Shown one piece after another: positions 35,787-44,898 of a stretch of DNA of 64,000 bases. The translations under genes were made by a program, and so were the position numbers. Below the pieces are notes generated by a model. It searched no databases. It worked only from the letters and a program-made list of their open reading frames with translations, and had not been told where the DNA came from. The stretch is from an uncultured Bacteroidia bacterium (lineage in GTDB: Bacteria; Bacteroidota; Bacteroidia; Bacteroidales; UBA932). The DNA lies in assembly GCA_902774145.1 (NCBI GenBank), contig CACYHC010000002.1:23390-87389 (forward strand), in the 5' to 3' direction. Within the stretch, counting starts at the first letter, position 1. Every line of letters begins with the position of its first letter.

Positions 35787-36389
35787 ATGGCAAGATATAC
35801 CGGTCCGAGTACCAAAATCGCCCGTAAGTTCGGTGAACCCATCTTCGGTTCCGACAAATATTTCGAGAAGAGAAACTTCCCTCCGGGACAGCACGGTCTC
35901 GCCTCCAAGCGCAAGAAGCAGAAGGAGTACGGCGTGCAGCTGAAGGAGAAGCAGAAAGTCAAGTATATGTACGGTGTGCTGGAGCGTCAGTTCCACAATA
36001 CCTACGACAAGGCTTCCCGCATGGCCGGCCAGAAGGGTGAGAACCTCATCCTCCTGCTCGAGTCCCGTCTGGACAACGTCGTGTACCGTATGGGCATCGC
36101 CCCTACCCGTGCCGCGGCGCGTCAGCTCGTCTCCCATCATCACATCACCCTCAACGGCGCCGTCTGCAGCATCCCTTCCACTTTCGTGAAGGCCGGTGAC
36201 ACCGTGGCGGTCCGTGAGCGTTCCAAGAGCCTGGAGGTTATCCAGAAGAGCGTGGCGTCGGTAAACAAGTATTCCTGGCTCGAGTTCGATACCAAGACCC
36301 TCGTCGGCAAGTTCCTCAATATGCCCACGCGCGTCGAAGTTCCCGAGAGCATCAACGAGCAGTTGATCGTTGACCTTTACTCCAAGTAA
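35787..36389 (+). CDS. rpsD: 30S ribosomal protein S4 (uS4)
   Basis: Primary 16S rRNA-binding protein, 200 residues, beginning [20 protein letters not shown]. The S4 RNA-binding domain has [20 protein letters not shown] and [14 protein letters not shown]. No N-terminal zinc cysteines are present. Confidence 0.97.
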   Translation: MARYTGPSTKIARKFGEPIFGSDKYFEKRNFPPGQHGLASKRKKQKEYGVQLKEKQKVKYMYGVLERQFHNTYDKASRMAGQKGENLILLLESRLDNVVYRMGIAPTRAAARQLVSHHHITLNGAVCSIPSTFVKAGDTVAVRERSKSLEVIQKSVASVNKYSWLEFDTKTLVGKFLNMPTRVEVPESINEQLIVDLYSK

Positions 36390-36415
36390 CCGATAACCAC
36401 CAAAGCACTTTAATC

Positions 36416-37420
36416 ATGGCAATCTTAGCATTTCAGAAACCGGACAAGGTCATCAAGCTCGAGAGCACGGAGACCGTCGGAAGTTTCGAGTTCAGGCCCC
36501 TTGAGCCTGGCTACGGCCAGACCATCGGGAATGCGCTCCGCCGAATCCTTCTGGCCTCCCTGGAGGGATTTGCCATCAGCCAGATCCGCATCTCCGGCGT
36601 CGACCAGGAATTTGCGACCATCCCCGGCGTTATCGAGGGGATGCAGGATATCATCCTGAACCTCAAGCAGGTCCGTTTCCGCAGAATGATCGACACGGTG
36701 GATACCGAGACGGCGAATATCACCATCAGCGGCAAGCAGGAGTTTACCGCCGAGGATATTTCGAAGGCGCTCTCTTCCTTCAAGGTGCTCAACCCGCAGC
36801 AGCACATCTGCTCGCTCGAGCCTTCGGTCAAGCTGGAAATCGTCCTGACCATCACCAAGGGCCGCGGTTTCGTTCCCGCCGAGGAGCTCCGCGATGAGAA
36901 TACGCCGATCGGAACCATTCCCGTCGATGCCATTTACACCCCGATCCGCAAGGTGAACTGGAGCGTGGACAACTGGCGCGTCGAGCAGAAGACCGACTAC
37001 GAAAAACTCAACCTCGAGATTGTGACCGACGGGTCCATTACCCCGCAGGACGCACTCCAGGAGGCTGCGAACATCCTGATTTCGCACTTCAAGCTCTTTA
37101 CCGACAGCAAGGCGGTTCCCGTGGACAACGGGACCGAAAGCAAGGCCGGCGAGCTGAACGAGGAAGCGCTTCGGATGCGTCACCTGCTGCTGACCAAGCT
37201 CTCCGACATGGGTCTTTCGGTGCGCGCTTTCAACTGCCTCAAGGCGGCTGATATCGACACCTTCGCAGACCTTGTCTCCTACTCCCGTGCCGAGCTGATG
37301 AAATTCCGCAACTTTGGTCGGAAGTCCCTCAGTGAGATTGACGAACTGGTCGAGAAGATGAAGCTCACCTTCGGGATGGATGTCACCAAGTACAATATTG
37401 AACCTAAGAAAAAGATCTAA
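36416..37420 (+). CDS. rpoA: DNA-directed RNA polymerase subunit alpha
   Basis: RNA polymerase assembly platform, 334 residues. N-terminal domain (about 1-230) has [20 protein letters not shown] and the VPAEELRDE segment; the C-terminal domain (about 255-325) has [20 protein letters not shown] and [12 protein letters not shown], the DNA-binding helix-hairpin-helix pair. rplQ starts 2 bases after the stop. Confidence 0.98.
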   Translation: MAILAFQKPDKVIKLESTETVGSFEFRPLEPGYGQTIGNALRRILLASLEGFAISQIRISGVDQEFATIPGVIEGMQDIILNLKQVRFRRMIDTVDTETANITISGKQEFTAEDISKALSSFKVLNPQQHICSLEPSVKLEIVLTITKGRGFVPAEELRDENTPIGTIPVDAIYTPIRKVNWSVDNWRVEQKTDYEKLNLEIVTDGSITPQDALQEAANILISHFKLFTDSKAVPVDNGTESKAGELNEEALRMRHLLLTKLSDMGLSVRAFNCLKAADIDTFADLVSYSRAELMKFRNFGRKSLSEIDELVEKMKLTFGMDVTKYNIEPKKKI

Positions 37421-37422
37421 AG

Positions 37423-37920
37423 ATGAGACACAATAAAGCGATCAATCATCTCGGACGGCAGAGCGGTCACCGCAAGGCGATGCTCGCGAACATGGCTTCT
37501 TCCCTGATCCTGAACAAGCGCATTGAGACCACCGTCGCCAAGGCGAAGGCCCTCAAGCCCTATGTGGAGCCCCTGATTACCAAATCCAAGGAGGATACCA
37601 CCCATTCCCGCCGCGTCGTGTTCAGTTATCTCAAGAACAAGTACGCCGTTACCGAGCTTTTCCGTAACGTGGCCCCCAAGATTGCGGACCGTCCGGGCGG
37701 ATACTGCCGTATCCTGCACGTCGGTTTCCGTCAGGGTGACGCTGCCGAAATGGCCCTCATCGAGCTGGTGGACTTCTTTGAGCCCGCTGCGAAGAAGGAG
37801 GTCAAGAAGACCACCCGTCGCAGTCGCGCCAAGAAGGCCGAGGCCCCTGTGGCTGAGGCTCCTGCAGCCGAAGCCCCCGTCGAGGAGGCCCCTGCAGCCG
37901 AAGCGCCGAAGGCTGAATAA
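37423..37920 (+). CDS. rplQ: 50S ribosomal protein L17 with Ala/Pro/Glu-rich tail (bL17)
   Basis: 50S protein at the tunnel exit, 165 residues. Core (1-117): [20 protein letters not shown], a 20-residue signature, and [20 protein letters not shown]. After a basic hinge comes a tail of repeated EAP/AEAP units (about 137-165). Escherichia coli L17 is 127 residues; acidic Ala/Pro tails are seen in Bacteroidota. It is the last gene of the operon. Confidence 0.97.
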   Translation: MRHNKAINHLGRQSGHRKAMLANMASSLILNKRIETTVAKAKALKPYVEPLITKSKEDTTHSRRVVFSYLKNKYAVTELFRNVAPKIADRPGGYCRILHVGFRQGDAAEMALIELVDFFEPAAKKEVKKTTRRSRAKKAEAPVAEAPAAEAPVEEAPAAEAPKAE

Positions 37921-37939
37921 TCAGGCGAAGCATTTTTTA

Positions 37940-37967
37940 AAGGGGTTCCGCGAGGGACCCCTTTTTT
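37940..37967 (+). terminator. Intrinsic terminator after rplQ
   Basis: 10-bp stem AAGGGGTTCC / GGGACCCCTT (one G-T pair) closed by a GCGA tetraloop of the GNRA class, followed by six T. It closes the rplP-rplQ transcript. Confidence 0.9.
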
Positions 37968-37992
37968 GTGCTCATTTTTTCCGAAAAAAATG

Positions 37993-38000
37993 TATCTTTG
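37993..38000 (+). promoter_or_regulatory. -7 box of the GH97 gene promoter
   Basis: TATCTTTG, exact consensus, 25 bases before the ATG and just downstream of the rplQ terminator. A -33 box at normal distance is not clear. Confidence 0.55.
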
Positions 38001-38025
38001 AAAGTTGTAACATAAAATCTGCACC

Positions 38026-39978
38026 ATGAACCTGTTGTGTTTCCTTCTCGCCGTGTTGCATTACACCCTTCTTTCCCCAGACGGTGGCATCCGTGCCGAT
38101 ATCCGTACCGATGAAGGAATCAGCTATAGCGTCAGCGTGGACGGAAAGACCGTGCTTGCGCCCTCTGCCGTGGATATGACGCTCGGGGACGGGACCCGCA
38201 TCGGCGCGAAGTGCAAGGGCGCGAAGGTGACGACGCGTACTGTGGACACCCGCCTGCAGACGGTCGTGTACCGGAAGTCGGAGGTGCAGGACTGTTTCAA
38301 CGAACTGACGCTCCGTCTGCCGGCCGCCGATATTATCTGGCGGGCCTATGACGACGGAGTGGCCTATCGCATCGTTTCCCGCTCCCGGAAAAGCTTTACG
38401 GTGGTTTCCGAGACGGTGGAATACAACTTCGTCGCGGATTACCGGGCGAAGGTGCCTTATGTGTCGTTAAAAAAATCCTATCCGAGCCAGTTTGCAACTT
38501 CCTTTGAGCGGCGCTACGCCTCGACTTCGCTTTCTTCCTGGGAGAAGGAACGCCTGGCGTTCCTGCCCCTGATGGTGGATGCCGGAAATGCGAAATTGCT
38601 GGTGATGGAAGCGGACCTGCTGCATTATCCCGGTCTCTATCTGGTCAACAATGACGGCGACACGGCGCTGGAAGGCGTCTTTGCCCCGCTCCCGGACAAA
38701 GTGGAACAGGGCGGACACAACAATTTCCAGGGGGTCGTGAAGAGCGTGAAGCCCTGCATTGCCGAGGCGGCCCCCTTCGAGGCGTTCCCCTGGCGGATTC
38801 TTGCCGTTGCGCGCCGAGACGCGGACCTGGCGGACTGCGACCTGGTCTACCGCCTGTCCCGGCAGGAGGATTCCCGGGATTGGAGCTGGATCAAGCCCGG
38901 CAAGGTGTCCTGGGACTGGTGGTGTGCCTGGAATCTATACGGCGTGGACTTCAAGGCGGGCATCAATACCCGCACCTACGAATATTTCATCGATTTTGCG
39001 AGCCGTTTCGGCCTGGAGTATGTACTGCTGGACGAGGGTTGGGCGGTGCCCGGCGCGGTGGATATGATGCAGGTGGTGGACGCCCTCGACCTGCCGCATC
39101 TCTGCCGCTACGCGCAGGAAAGGGGCGTGGGCCTGCTCCTCTGGGGCGGCTTCTGGGCCTTTAACCGGGATATGGAAGGCCTTTGCCGCCACTATTCCGA
39201 GATGGGCGTCAAGGGCTTCAAGATTGACTTTATGAACCGGGACGACCAGATGATGGTCGATTTCTGTGCCCGGGCGGCGGAAATGGCCGCGAAGTACAAG
39301 CTGGTCATCGACTTCCACGGCGTTTTCAAGCCGGCGGGCCTGCAGCGGACCTGGCCGAATGTCCTGAATTTCGAAGGCGTGTTCGGGCTGGAGCAGATGA
39401 AATGGCTCAGTGAGACGGATATGCCCGATTATGATGTGACGATACCCTACATCCGAATGGCCTCCGGCCCGATGGATTATACGCAGGGGGCAATGCGCAA
39501 TGCGAACAAAAAGAATTACCGTCCGGTGGGCAGCGAGCCGATGAGCCAGGGAACCCGGACGCATCAGGCCGCCGAGTATATCGTCTTCGATTCTCCGCTG
39601 GTGATGCTATGCGACAGCCCGTCCGCCTATGAAGCGGAGCCGGACTATACCCGTCTGATTGCTTCCGTGCCCACGGTCTGGGAGGAGACCCGGATACTGG
39701 ACGGAAAGGTAGGGGAGTTTATCGTCACGGCGCGGCGTGCCGGCGGGCAGTGGTATGTGGGTGCCCTGACCAACTGGACGGAACGAGAACTGGAGATCCC
39801 GCTGGACTTCCTGGGCGAGGGGGTCTGGCAGGTGGAACTTTGTGTGGATGGGCCGAATGCGGGGCGGGCGGCGCGCGATTACGCGCTGCGGACCCTGCAG
39901 GTCCGCGCAGGCGAACGCCTGCCCGCCCGCCTCGCATCCGGCGGGGGATGGTTCGCCCGTTTCACCCCTGTCAAGTAA
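38026..39978 (+). CDS. Glycoside hydrolase family 97, retaining alpha-galactosidase type
   Basis: Exported or periplasmic alpha-glycosidase, 650 residues, with a short hydrophobic N-terminus (MNLLCFLLAVLHYTLL) as a weak signal. N-terminal beta-sandwich (about 15-260), TIM barrel (about 280-540; WSWIKPGKVSWDWWCAWN) and C-terminal beta-domain. The segment KGFKIDFMNRDDQ supplies Asp D401, the nucleophile position of retaining GH97 alpha-galactosidases; the inverting alpha-glucosidases of the family (SusB type) lack it. A candidate acid/base is E456, 55 residues downstream, or E450. The fused NagB-like/PIG-L gene follows after 26 bases. The specific sugar is inferred from the subfamily. Confidence 0.88.
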   Translation: MNLLCFLLAVLHYTLLSPDGGIRADIRTDEGISYSVSVDGKTVLAPSAVDMTLGDGTRIGAKCKGAKVTTRTVDTRLQTVVYRKSEVQDCFNELTLRLPAADIIWRAYDDGVAYRIVSRSRKSFTVVSETVEYNFVADYRAKVPYVSLKKSYPSQFATSFERRYASTSLSSWEKERLAFLPLMVDAGNAKLLVMEADLLHYPGLYLVNNDGDTALEGVFAPLPDKVEQGGHNNFQGVVKSVKPCIAEAAPFEAFPWRILAVARRDADLADCDLVYRLSRQEDSRDWSWIKPGKVSWDWWCAWNLYGVDFKAGINTRTYEYFIDFASRFGLEYVLLDEGWAVPGAVDMMQVVDALDLPHLCRYAQERGVGLLLWGGFWAFNRDMEGLCRHYSEMGVKGFKIDFMNRDDQMMVDFCARAAEMAAKYKLVIDFHGVFKPAGLQRTWPNVLNFEGVFGLEQMKWLSETDMPDYDVTIPYIRMASGPMDYTQGAMRNANKKNYRPVGSEPMSQGTRTHQAAEYIVFDSPLVMLCDSPSAYEAEPDYTRLIASVPTVWEETRILDGKVGEFIVTARRAGGQWYVGALTNWTERELEIPLDFLGEGVWQVELCVDGPNAGRAARDYALRTLQVRAGERLPARLASGGGWFARFTPVK

Positions 39979-40004
39979 ACTGAATTGTATTGAACCACAA
40001 GCAT

Positions 40005-41939
40005 ATGAAACACTTCTCCCTCCCCAAAGACGGTGGCCTGAAGGCCGATTCCATCGCACCGGACATCCTGCACAGTTTCGACAGGATCTATACGGAAATC
40101 CGCCCGGACGCTTATGTCGCCAGCAAAGAGATTGCGGATATGATTCTTACCGAAGTCAATGGCTTTGACGCCGCTCGCGAGGGTCGTCCCTTCAAGCTGG
40201 GACTTTCCACGGGCTCTTCTCCCATTACCCTCTACGAGGAATTGTGTGCCCGTTTCAAGGCCGGCGAGGTCTCTTTCAAGGATGTGGAAATCATTTCCAT
40301 CGACGAATACTATCCCATCGCTCCCAACGCGCACCAGAGCCGCAACCGCAAGATTCACGAGGTCTTCCTCAACAATGTGGACGTACGCCCGGAGAATGTC
40401 CACATTCCGGACGGCAGCGTCTCCAAAGAAGACCTGCACGCCTACTGTAAGGAATTTGACGCCCTGGCCCGCAATATGGACCTGCTGGTGATGGGCGTAG
40501 GAGACAAGGGCCAGATCGGCTTCAATGAGGCGGGCTCCTCCGAAACGAGCCGCACCCGCACCGTGACCCTGCCCTACAATTCCCGCAAGCGTCAGGCCCG
40601 CAATTTCAACGGGAACATCGCCGATACCCCCAAGGCGGCGATCACCCTCGGCGTGGCGACGATGAAAAGTGCAAAAAAGGTTATCCTGATGGCCTGGGGC
40701 GAGGACAAGGCGGAATCCGTCCAGCAGATTGTGGAGCAGGAGTGCACCTCCGAATATCCGGCTTCCTACTTCCAGCATCACGACAAGATCCGCTTCTTCG
40801 TGGACGAACCGGCGGGAGAACTCCTTACCCGCAATGTGGCTCCCTGGCTCATCGGTCCCTGCGAGTGGACGCCGAAGTTCCGCCGCAAGGCCGTGGTCTG
40901 GCTCTGCGCCAGGGTGGGCAAGCCCATCCTGAAACTCACGGAAAAGGATTATCTGCAGAACTCGCTCGACGAACTGCTGGACAAGTTCGGTCCCTACGAC
41001 AAGATCAACATCGACATCTTCAACGACCTCCAGCACACCATTACCGGCTGGCCGGGCGGAAAGCCGGGCTGCAACGACGCCACCCGTCCCGTCTCTTCCG
41101 AACCCTATCCCAAGACGGTGCTGATTTTCTCGCCGCATCCCGACGACGATGTCATCTCGATGGGCGGCACCTTCATCCGCCTGGCGCACCAGGGTCACGA
41201 CGTGCATGTTGCCTATGAAACCTCCGGCGACGTGGCCGTGCACGACGACGTGGTCATCCAGCATATGGACGCCGCCTACCAACTGGGCTTCGGCAACCGT
41301 ATTGAAGAAATCAAGGCCCTGATCGCCTCCAAGCGTCCCGGCGCTCCCGAACCGAAAGAACTGCTCGCCATCAAGGCGGCCATCCGCCGCAGCGAGGCCC
41401 GCGGTGCCGACCGTTCCTTCGGCCTCAACGACGAGACCAACGTCCACTTCCTCAACCTCCCGTTTTACGAGTCCGGCGGCATCTCCAAAATGCCCCGCAC
41501 CCAGGTGGACGTGGACATCATCAAGGACCTGATGAAGCGCCTGGCCCCCGACCAGATTTATATGGCGGGCGACCTTGCGGACCCGCACGGCACCCACCGG
41601 GTCTGTACGGAAGCGGCGCTCGAAGCCCTCGAGCAGCTGCGCGAGGAAGGTGAGTCCTGGGTGAAGACCTGCACCGTCTGGCTCTACCGCGGCGCGTGGA
41701 TGGAATGGGACCTGGGCAGCGTCGACATGGCCGTTCCCCTGAGCCCGGACGAGGTGGTGGAAAAGCGCCACGCCATCTATCATCACCTTTCGCAGAAAGA
41801 CATCGTGCCCTTCCCCGGCGACGACCCGCGCGAATTCTGGCAGCGGGCCGAAGAGCGTACGCAAAACACCGCCAAACTGTACAATGATGTCGGTATGGCC
41901 GAATACCAGGCCATCGAAGTTTTCTTAAAACTGTATTAA
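40005..41939 (+). CDS. Fused NagB-like (inactive-looking) and PIG-L deacetylase protein
   Basis: Two-domain cytosolic protein, 644 residues from the ATG at MKHFSLPKD; an in-frame TTG 15 bases upstream is less likely. Residues about 30-270 are a glucosamine-6-phosphate deaminase fold (LGLSTGSSPITLYEEL, SIDEYYPI). The catalytic loop that reads NDGHIAFNE in active NagB reads DKGQIGFNE: the Asp of the pair is K168 and the ring-opening His is Q170; E175 stays. Residues about 365-600 are a PIG-L/LmbE zinc deacetylase: SPHPDDDVISMGG (H378, D380, D381) and HGTHR. The active nagB follows after 7 bases. A role in amino-sugar de-N-acetylation is inferred; similar fusions are widespread in Bacteroidota and often labelled NagB. 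Confidence 0.85.
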   Translation: MKHFSLPKDGGLKADSIAPDILHSFDRIYTEIRPDAYVASKEIADMILTEVNGFDAAREGRPFKLGLSTGSSPITLYEELCARFKAGEVSFKDVEIISIDEYYPIAPNAHQSRNRKIHEVFLNNVDVRPENVHIPDGSVSKEDLHAYCKEFDALARNMDLLVMGVGDKGQIGFNEAGSSETSRTRTVTLPYNSRKRQARNFNGNIADTPKAAITLGVATMKSAKKVILMAWGEDKAESVQQIVEQECTSEYPASYFQHHDKIRFFVDEPAGELLTRNVAPWLIGPCEWTPKFRRKAVVWLCARVGKPILKLTEKDYLQNSLDELLDKFGPYDKINIDIFNDLQHTITGWPGGKPGCNDATRPVSSEPYPKTVLIFSPHPDDDVISMGGTFIRLAHQGHDVHVAYETSGDVAVHDDVVIQHMDAAYQLGFGNRIEEIKALIASKRPGAPEPKELLAIKAAIRRSEARGADRSFGLNDETNVHFLNLPFYESGGISKMPRTQVDVDIIKDLMKRLAPDQIYMAGDLADPHGTHRVCTEAALEALEQLREEGESWVKTCTVWLYRGAWMEWDLGSVDMAVPLSPDEVVEKRHAIYHHLSQKDIVPFPGDDPREFWQRAEERTQNTAKLYNDVGMAEYQAIEVFLKLY

Positions 41940-41946
41940 TCCTACT

Positions 41947-42747
41947 ATGAAAGTTATCATTCGCGACGACAGCAAGACCGCTTCCGTTTGGGCGGCCCGC
42001 TACATTGCAGCCCGTATCAACGAGAAGGCTGCCAAGGAACCCGGAAAGCCCTTTGTCATCGGCCTCTGCACCGGTTCCACCCCCATCGAGACCTATGCCG
42101 AACTGATCCGCCTCGTCAAGGCCGGGGAAGTGAGTTTCAAGAACGTCATTTCCTTCAATATGGACGAGTATGTGGGGCTCCCCGAATCGCACCCTGAGAG
42201 CTACCACTCCTTTATGCACAAATACCTCTTCGACAATATCGACGAGCCCAAGGCGAACATCCACATCCTGAACGGCAATGCGCCGGACCTCGCGAAGGAA
42301 TGCGCCGACTACGAGAAGGCCATCGCCGCCGCCGGCGGATTCGATTTCTTCCTCGGTGGTATCGGCGAAGACGGGCATATCGCCTTCAACGAACCTTTCT
42401 CGCCGCTCAGCTCCCGCACGCGCGTCGTTACGCTGACCGAAGACACCCGCATCGTCAATTCCCGTTTCTTTGACGGCGATATGAACCAGGTGCCCAAACA
42501 GGCGCTTTCCGTGGGTGTTGCGACCGTCACCGACGCCAAGGAAGTGATGATCCTGGCCTTCGGCCCCAAGAAGGCACGCGCCATCAAGGATGCCGTCGAG
42601 GGTCCGCTCAGCCACTACTGCACCGTATCGGCGCTCCAGAATCACCAGAACGGCTTTATCGTCTGCGACGAGGCCGCCGTCGGCGAACTGAAACTCAATA
42701 GCTACAAATACTTCAAGGCCGTCGAGGCCGCCGAATTGCGGGGCTGA
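41947..42747 (+). CDS. nagB: Glucosamine-6-phosphate deaminase
   Basis: Converts glucosamine-6-phosphate to fructose-6-phosphate and ammonia; 266 residues. All catalytic parts are present: LCTGSTPIETYAEL, FNMDEYVGL, and GIGEDGHIAFNEP with the Asp, His and Glu that the upstream paralogous domain lacks in part. Pairing of an intact NagB with a NagB-like/PIG-L fusion suggests use of N-acetylated amino sugars. No nagA or transporter is seen beside it. Confidence 0.96.
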   Translation: MKVIIRDDSKTASVWAARYIAARINEKAAKEPGKPFVIGLCTGSTPIETYAELIRLVKAGEVSFKNVISFNMDEYVGLPESHPESYHSFMHKYLFDNIDEPKANIHILNGNAPDLAKECADYEKAIAAAGGFDFFLGGIGEDGHIAFNEPFSPLSSRTRVVTLTEDTRIVNSRFFDGDMNQVPKQALSVGVATVTDAKEVMILAFGPKKARAIKDAVEGPLSHYCTVSALQNHQNGFIVCDEAAVGELKLNSYKYFKAVEAAELRG

Positions 42748-42761
42748 ACACCACCGCCCCG

Positions 42762-42793
42762 TTTGCTTAAATTGAAAGGAAAGTGTATCTTTG
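42762..42793 (+). promoter_or_regulatory. Promoter of the PCMD gene
   Basis: TTTG (42762-42765), 20-base spacer, TATCTTTG (42786-42793): full match. The -7 box ends 8 bases before the first ATG, so the leader is very short. Confidence 0.72.
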
Positions 42794-42801
42794 TGAGATT
42801 T

Positions 42802-43554
42802 ATGATGAAACGGACACTTATCCTGATAACCACGCTGCTGCTCTCTTTTGTCCTTCGGGCACAGGAGCAGCAGCTTTATAATTTGAATTTCAACACCTGG
42901 TCCCGGAGCGGCGTCACCTGGAATCCTTATCCCAAGGATGCGACGCCTTCCCAGCGGACTTGGGATACCGCCAACCGGGCACTCAGCATGCTCGGGCTCA
43001 ATTCCGTGGTCCCGGAAGAAAAGCATGTCGCGGTAAAGGGCGGCAAGGCCGTCAAACTGGTCAGCCGCAAGGTGTTCGGCATTTTTGTTTCCGGAAGCCT
43101 GTTCACCGGCAGCTTCGAGGGTGTGGTCGGTACTTCCGGTGCCAAGATGAAATTCGGCATTCCCTTCAAGGGACGTCCCAAGAGCCTTTCCGGGTATGTC
43201 CATTACATTCCCGGCACGGTGAATTATGCCAAGGCCCCGTATCTGGCGATGAAGGGCAAGACCGATATCGGCAAGGTGGATATTTCGCTGACCGCCTGGC
43301 CGGAGGCCAAGTTGTACAATACGACCAAGGACAGTTTCGAACTGGACGGTGATCCGGGCGTCATCGCTACCGATATCCTTTATTTCAAGAAGGCGACGGA
43401 CGGCTATGTCCGCTTTGAGATTCCCGTCCATTATAAGGATGACCGTACGCCTTCCTTCATTATCCTTACCGCCTCGGCCAGTGCTTTCGGTGCCTATTTC
43501 ACCGGCTCCACCGACAGCGTCCTCTATCTCGACGACCTGCGGCTCAACTACTAA
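42802..43554 (+). CDS. PCMD domain-containing exported protein
   Basis: Predicted exported protein, 250 residues; signal peptide MMKRTLILITTLLLSFVLRAQ. The body matches the putative carbohydrate metabolism (PCMD) domain by FGIPFKGRPKSLSGYVHYIPG, a sandwich-like order of strands, and a final YLDDLRLNY strand. The domain is common in Bacteroidota surface glycan systems; no reaction is known. A longer reading frame upstream is excluded because it would begin before the promoter. A GT4 glycosyltransferase gene starts 3 bases after the stop. Confidence 0.75.
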   Translation: MMKRTLILITTLLLSFVLRAQEQQLYNLNFNTWSRSGVTWNPYPKDATPSQRTWDTANRALSMLGLNSVVPEEKHVAVKGGKAVKLVSRKVFGIFVSGSLFTGSFEGVVGTSGAKMKFGIPFKGRPKSLSGYVHYIPGTVNYAKAPYLAMKGKTDIGKVDISLTAWPEAKLYNTTKDSFELDGDPGVIATDILYFKKATDGYVRFEIPVHYKDDRTPSFIILTASASAFGAYFTGSTDSVLYLDDLRLNY

Positions 43555-43557
43555 AGT

Positions 43558-44724
43558 ATGAAGATTCTCTTTGTTCTCAATAATATGTACCTCCGGGGGA
43601 ACGGCCTCTGCGCCTCAGCCCAGCGGACGATGGATTTTCTGAAAAAGGCCGGACAGGACGTCAAGTTGCTGTCCGGAAAGAATGACGATCCGGACGGGCC
43701 CCAGCCGGACTTTGTCCTGGCGGAGGAATTTCATATCTATCCCTTCGACGGGCTCATCCACTCCCAGGGTTACAAGTTCTCCAAGAATGACGTACGCGTC
43801 ATCGAGGAGGCGCTTCGCTGGGCGGATGTCGTGCATCTGGAAGAGCCCTTCCACGTGCAGTGGAAAGTGGCGAAGATTGCCAAGAAGATGGGGGTTCCCT
43901 GTACGGGTACCTATCACTTGCATCCCGAGAACATTTTCTGCAATATCGGTATGGCGGGCTGGAAGTGGCTGAACAACGCCACCCTGAAAGTGGCCCGGGA
44001 CCTGATTTTCAATCACTGTACGGATATCCAGTGTCCTACGCGCAATGTGCAGGAGCGGCTGGAGAAATTCAACTTTACGGCCCGGCTGCACCTGATTCCC
44101 AACGGACTCGTTCCCGCCCCGCTCCTGCGCCAGCGGGATGCCGTCAGGGATCCGGAAAAGCCCTGGATGGTCACCTGCATCGGACGCCTCTCGAACGAGA
44201 AGGACCAGTTCACCCTGCTCAAGTCCATGCGCTACTGCCGCCACGCCAAGCAGATCCAGCTCTATTTCGCCGGTCGCGGTCCCGAAGAGAAAGCCATCTG
44301 CGCCCTGGCGGACAAGGTGTATGAGGAAGGTACGCTGGCCTATCGTCCGATTTTCGCTTTCCACACCCTTTCGGAACTGACGGAACTGGCGGCCAAGTCC
44401 GACCTGTATATCCACTGCGCCAACGTGGAGGTGGAAGGTCTTTCCGCACTGGAGGCTATGCAGCAGGCCGTGGTGCCCATCATCGCCGAAGCGCCGCTTT
44501 CCGCCACGTCCCAGTTTGCCCTGGATTCCCGTAGCCTTTTCCCCGCCGGAGATCCCAAAGCGCTGGCTGAGCGTATCGACTACTGGCTGGACCACCCGGA
44601 AGAACTGGAAGAGATGCGCTGGCAGTACGCCGAATCCGTCAAGCAGTACAGAATCGACAAATCCATCGCCGCCCTCATCGAGATGTTCCATCAGGCCTGC
44701 GGCACCCCTTGCACGGAAAAATAA
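43558..44724 (+). CDS. Glycosyltransferase family 4 protein
   Basis: Cytosolic or membrane-associated retaining glycosyltransferase, 388 residues, GT-B fold. N-terminal domain starts ILFVLNNMYLRGNGLCASAQ; acceptor region has GTYHLHPEN; the C-terminal donor domain has IPNGLVPAP, CIGRLSNEKDQFTLLKSM and the E-x7-E motif in VEVEGLSALEAMQQAV. Donor and acceptor are unknown. It is a lone GT rather than part of a polysaccharide cluster. Confidence 0.85.
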   Translation: MKILFVLNNMYLRGNGLCASAQRTMDFLKKAGQDVKLLSGKNDDPDGPQPDFVLAEEFHIYPFDGLIHSQGYKFSKNDVRVIEEALRWADVVHLEEPFHVQWKVAKIAKKMGVPCTGTYHLHPENIFCNIGMAGWKWLNNATLKVARDLIFNHCTDIQCPTRNVQERLEKFNFTARLHLIPNGLVPAPLLRQRDAVRDPEKPWMVTCIGRLSNEKDQFTLLKSMRYCRHAKQIQLYFAGRGPEEKAICALADKVYEEGTLAYRPIFAFHTLSELTELAAKSDLYIHCANVEVEGLSALEAMQQAVVPIIAEAPLSATSQFALDSRSLFPAGDPKALAERIDYWLDHPEELEEMRWQYAESVKQYRIDKSIAALIEMFHQACGTPCTEK

Positions 44725-44739
44725 ATATTTATACATTTG
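44709..44739 (+). promoter_or_regulatory. Promoter of the rubredoxin-pheA unit
   Basis: TTG (44709-44711), 20-base spacer, TACATTTG (44732-44739). The -7 box ends 6 bases before the rubredoxin ATG, predicting a leaderless or ultra-short leader. Confidence 0.6.
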
Positions 44740-44745
44740 TGCGTT

Positions 44746-44880
44746 ATGAAGTACACATGTAATATTTGCGGCTATGTCTATGACGATGCCGAGCAGGGAG
44801 TCCCTTTTGCTGAACTGCCCGAGGATTGGGTTTGTCCGCTCTGCGGCGTCGGCAAGGAAGACTTCACGGCAGAAGAATAG
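44746..44880 (+). CDS. Rubredoxin, short form
   Basis: One-iron electron carrier, only 44 residues. The Fe(Cys)4 site is complete: C5-x2-C8-G and C30-P-x-C33-G, with the family residues Y10, W28 and the DWVCP segment. Typical rubredoxins have 52-54 residues; the loop between the two cysteine pairs is shorter here. It sits 18 bases before pheA, apparently in the same transcript; a link with aromatic synthesis is not established, and a general role in oxygen or peroxide defence of anaerobes is the usual inference. Confidence 0.92.
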   Translation: MKYTCNICGYVYDDAEQGVPFAELPEDWVCPLCGVGKEDFTAEE

Positions 44881-44898
44881 CCCGAAAGAAGGTTGGTT

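Noticed and set aside
44881-44898. Leader peptide or attenuator directly before pheA
   Set aside because: Only 18 bases separate rubredoxin and pheA; no room for a leader and no aromatic codon run.
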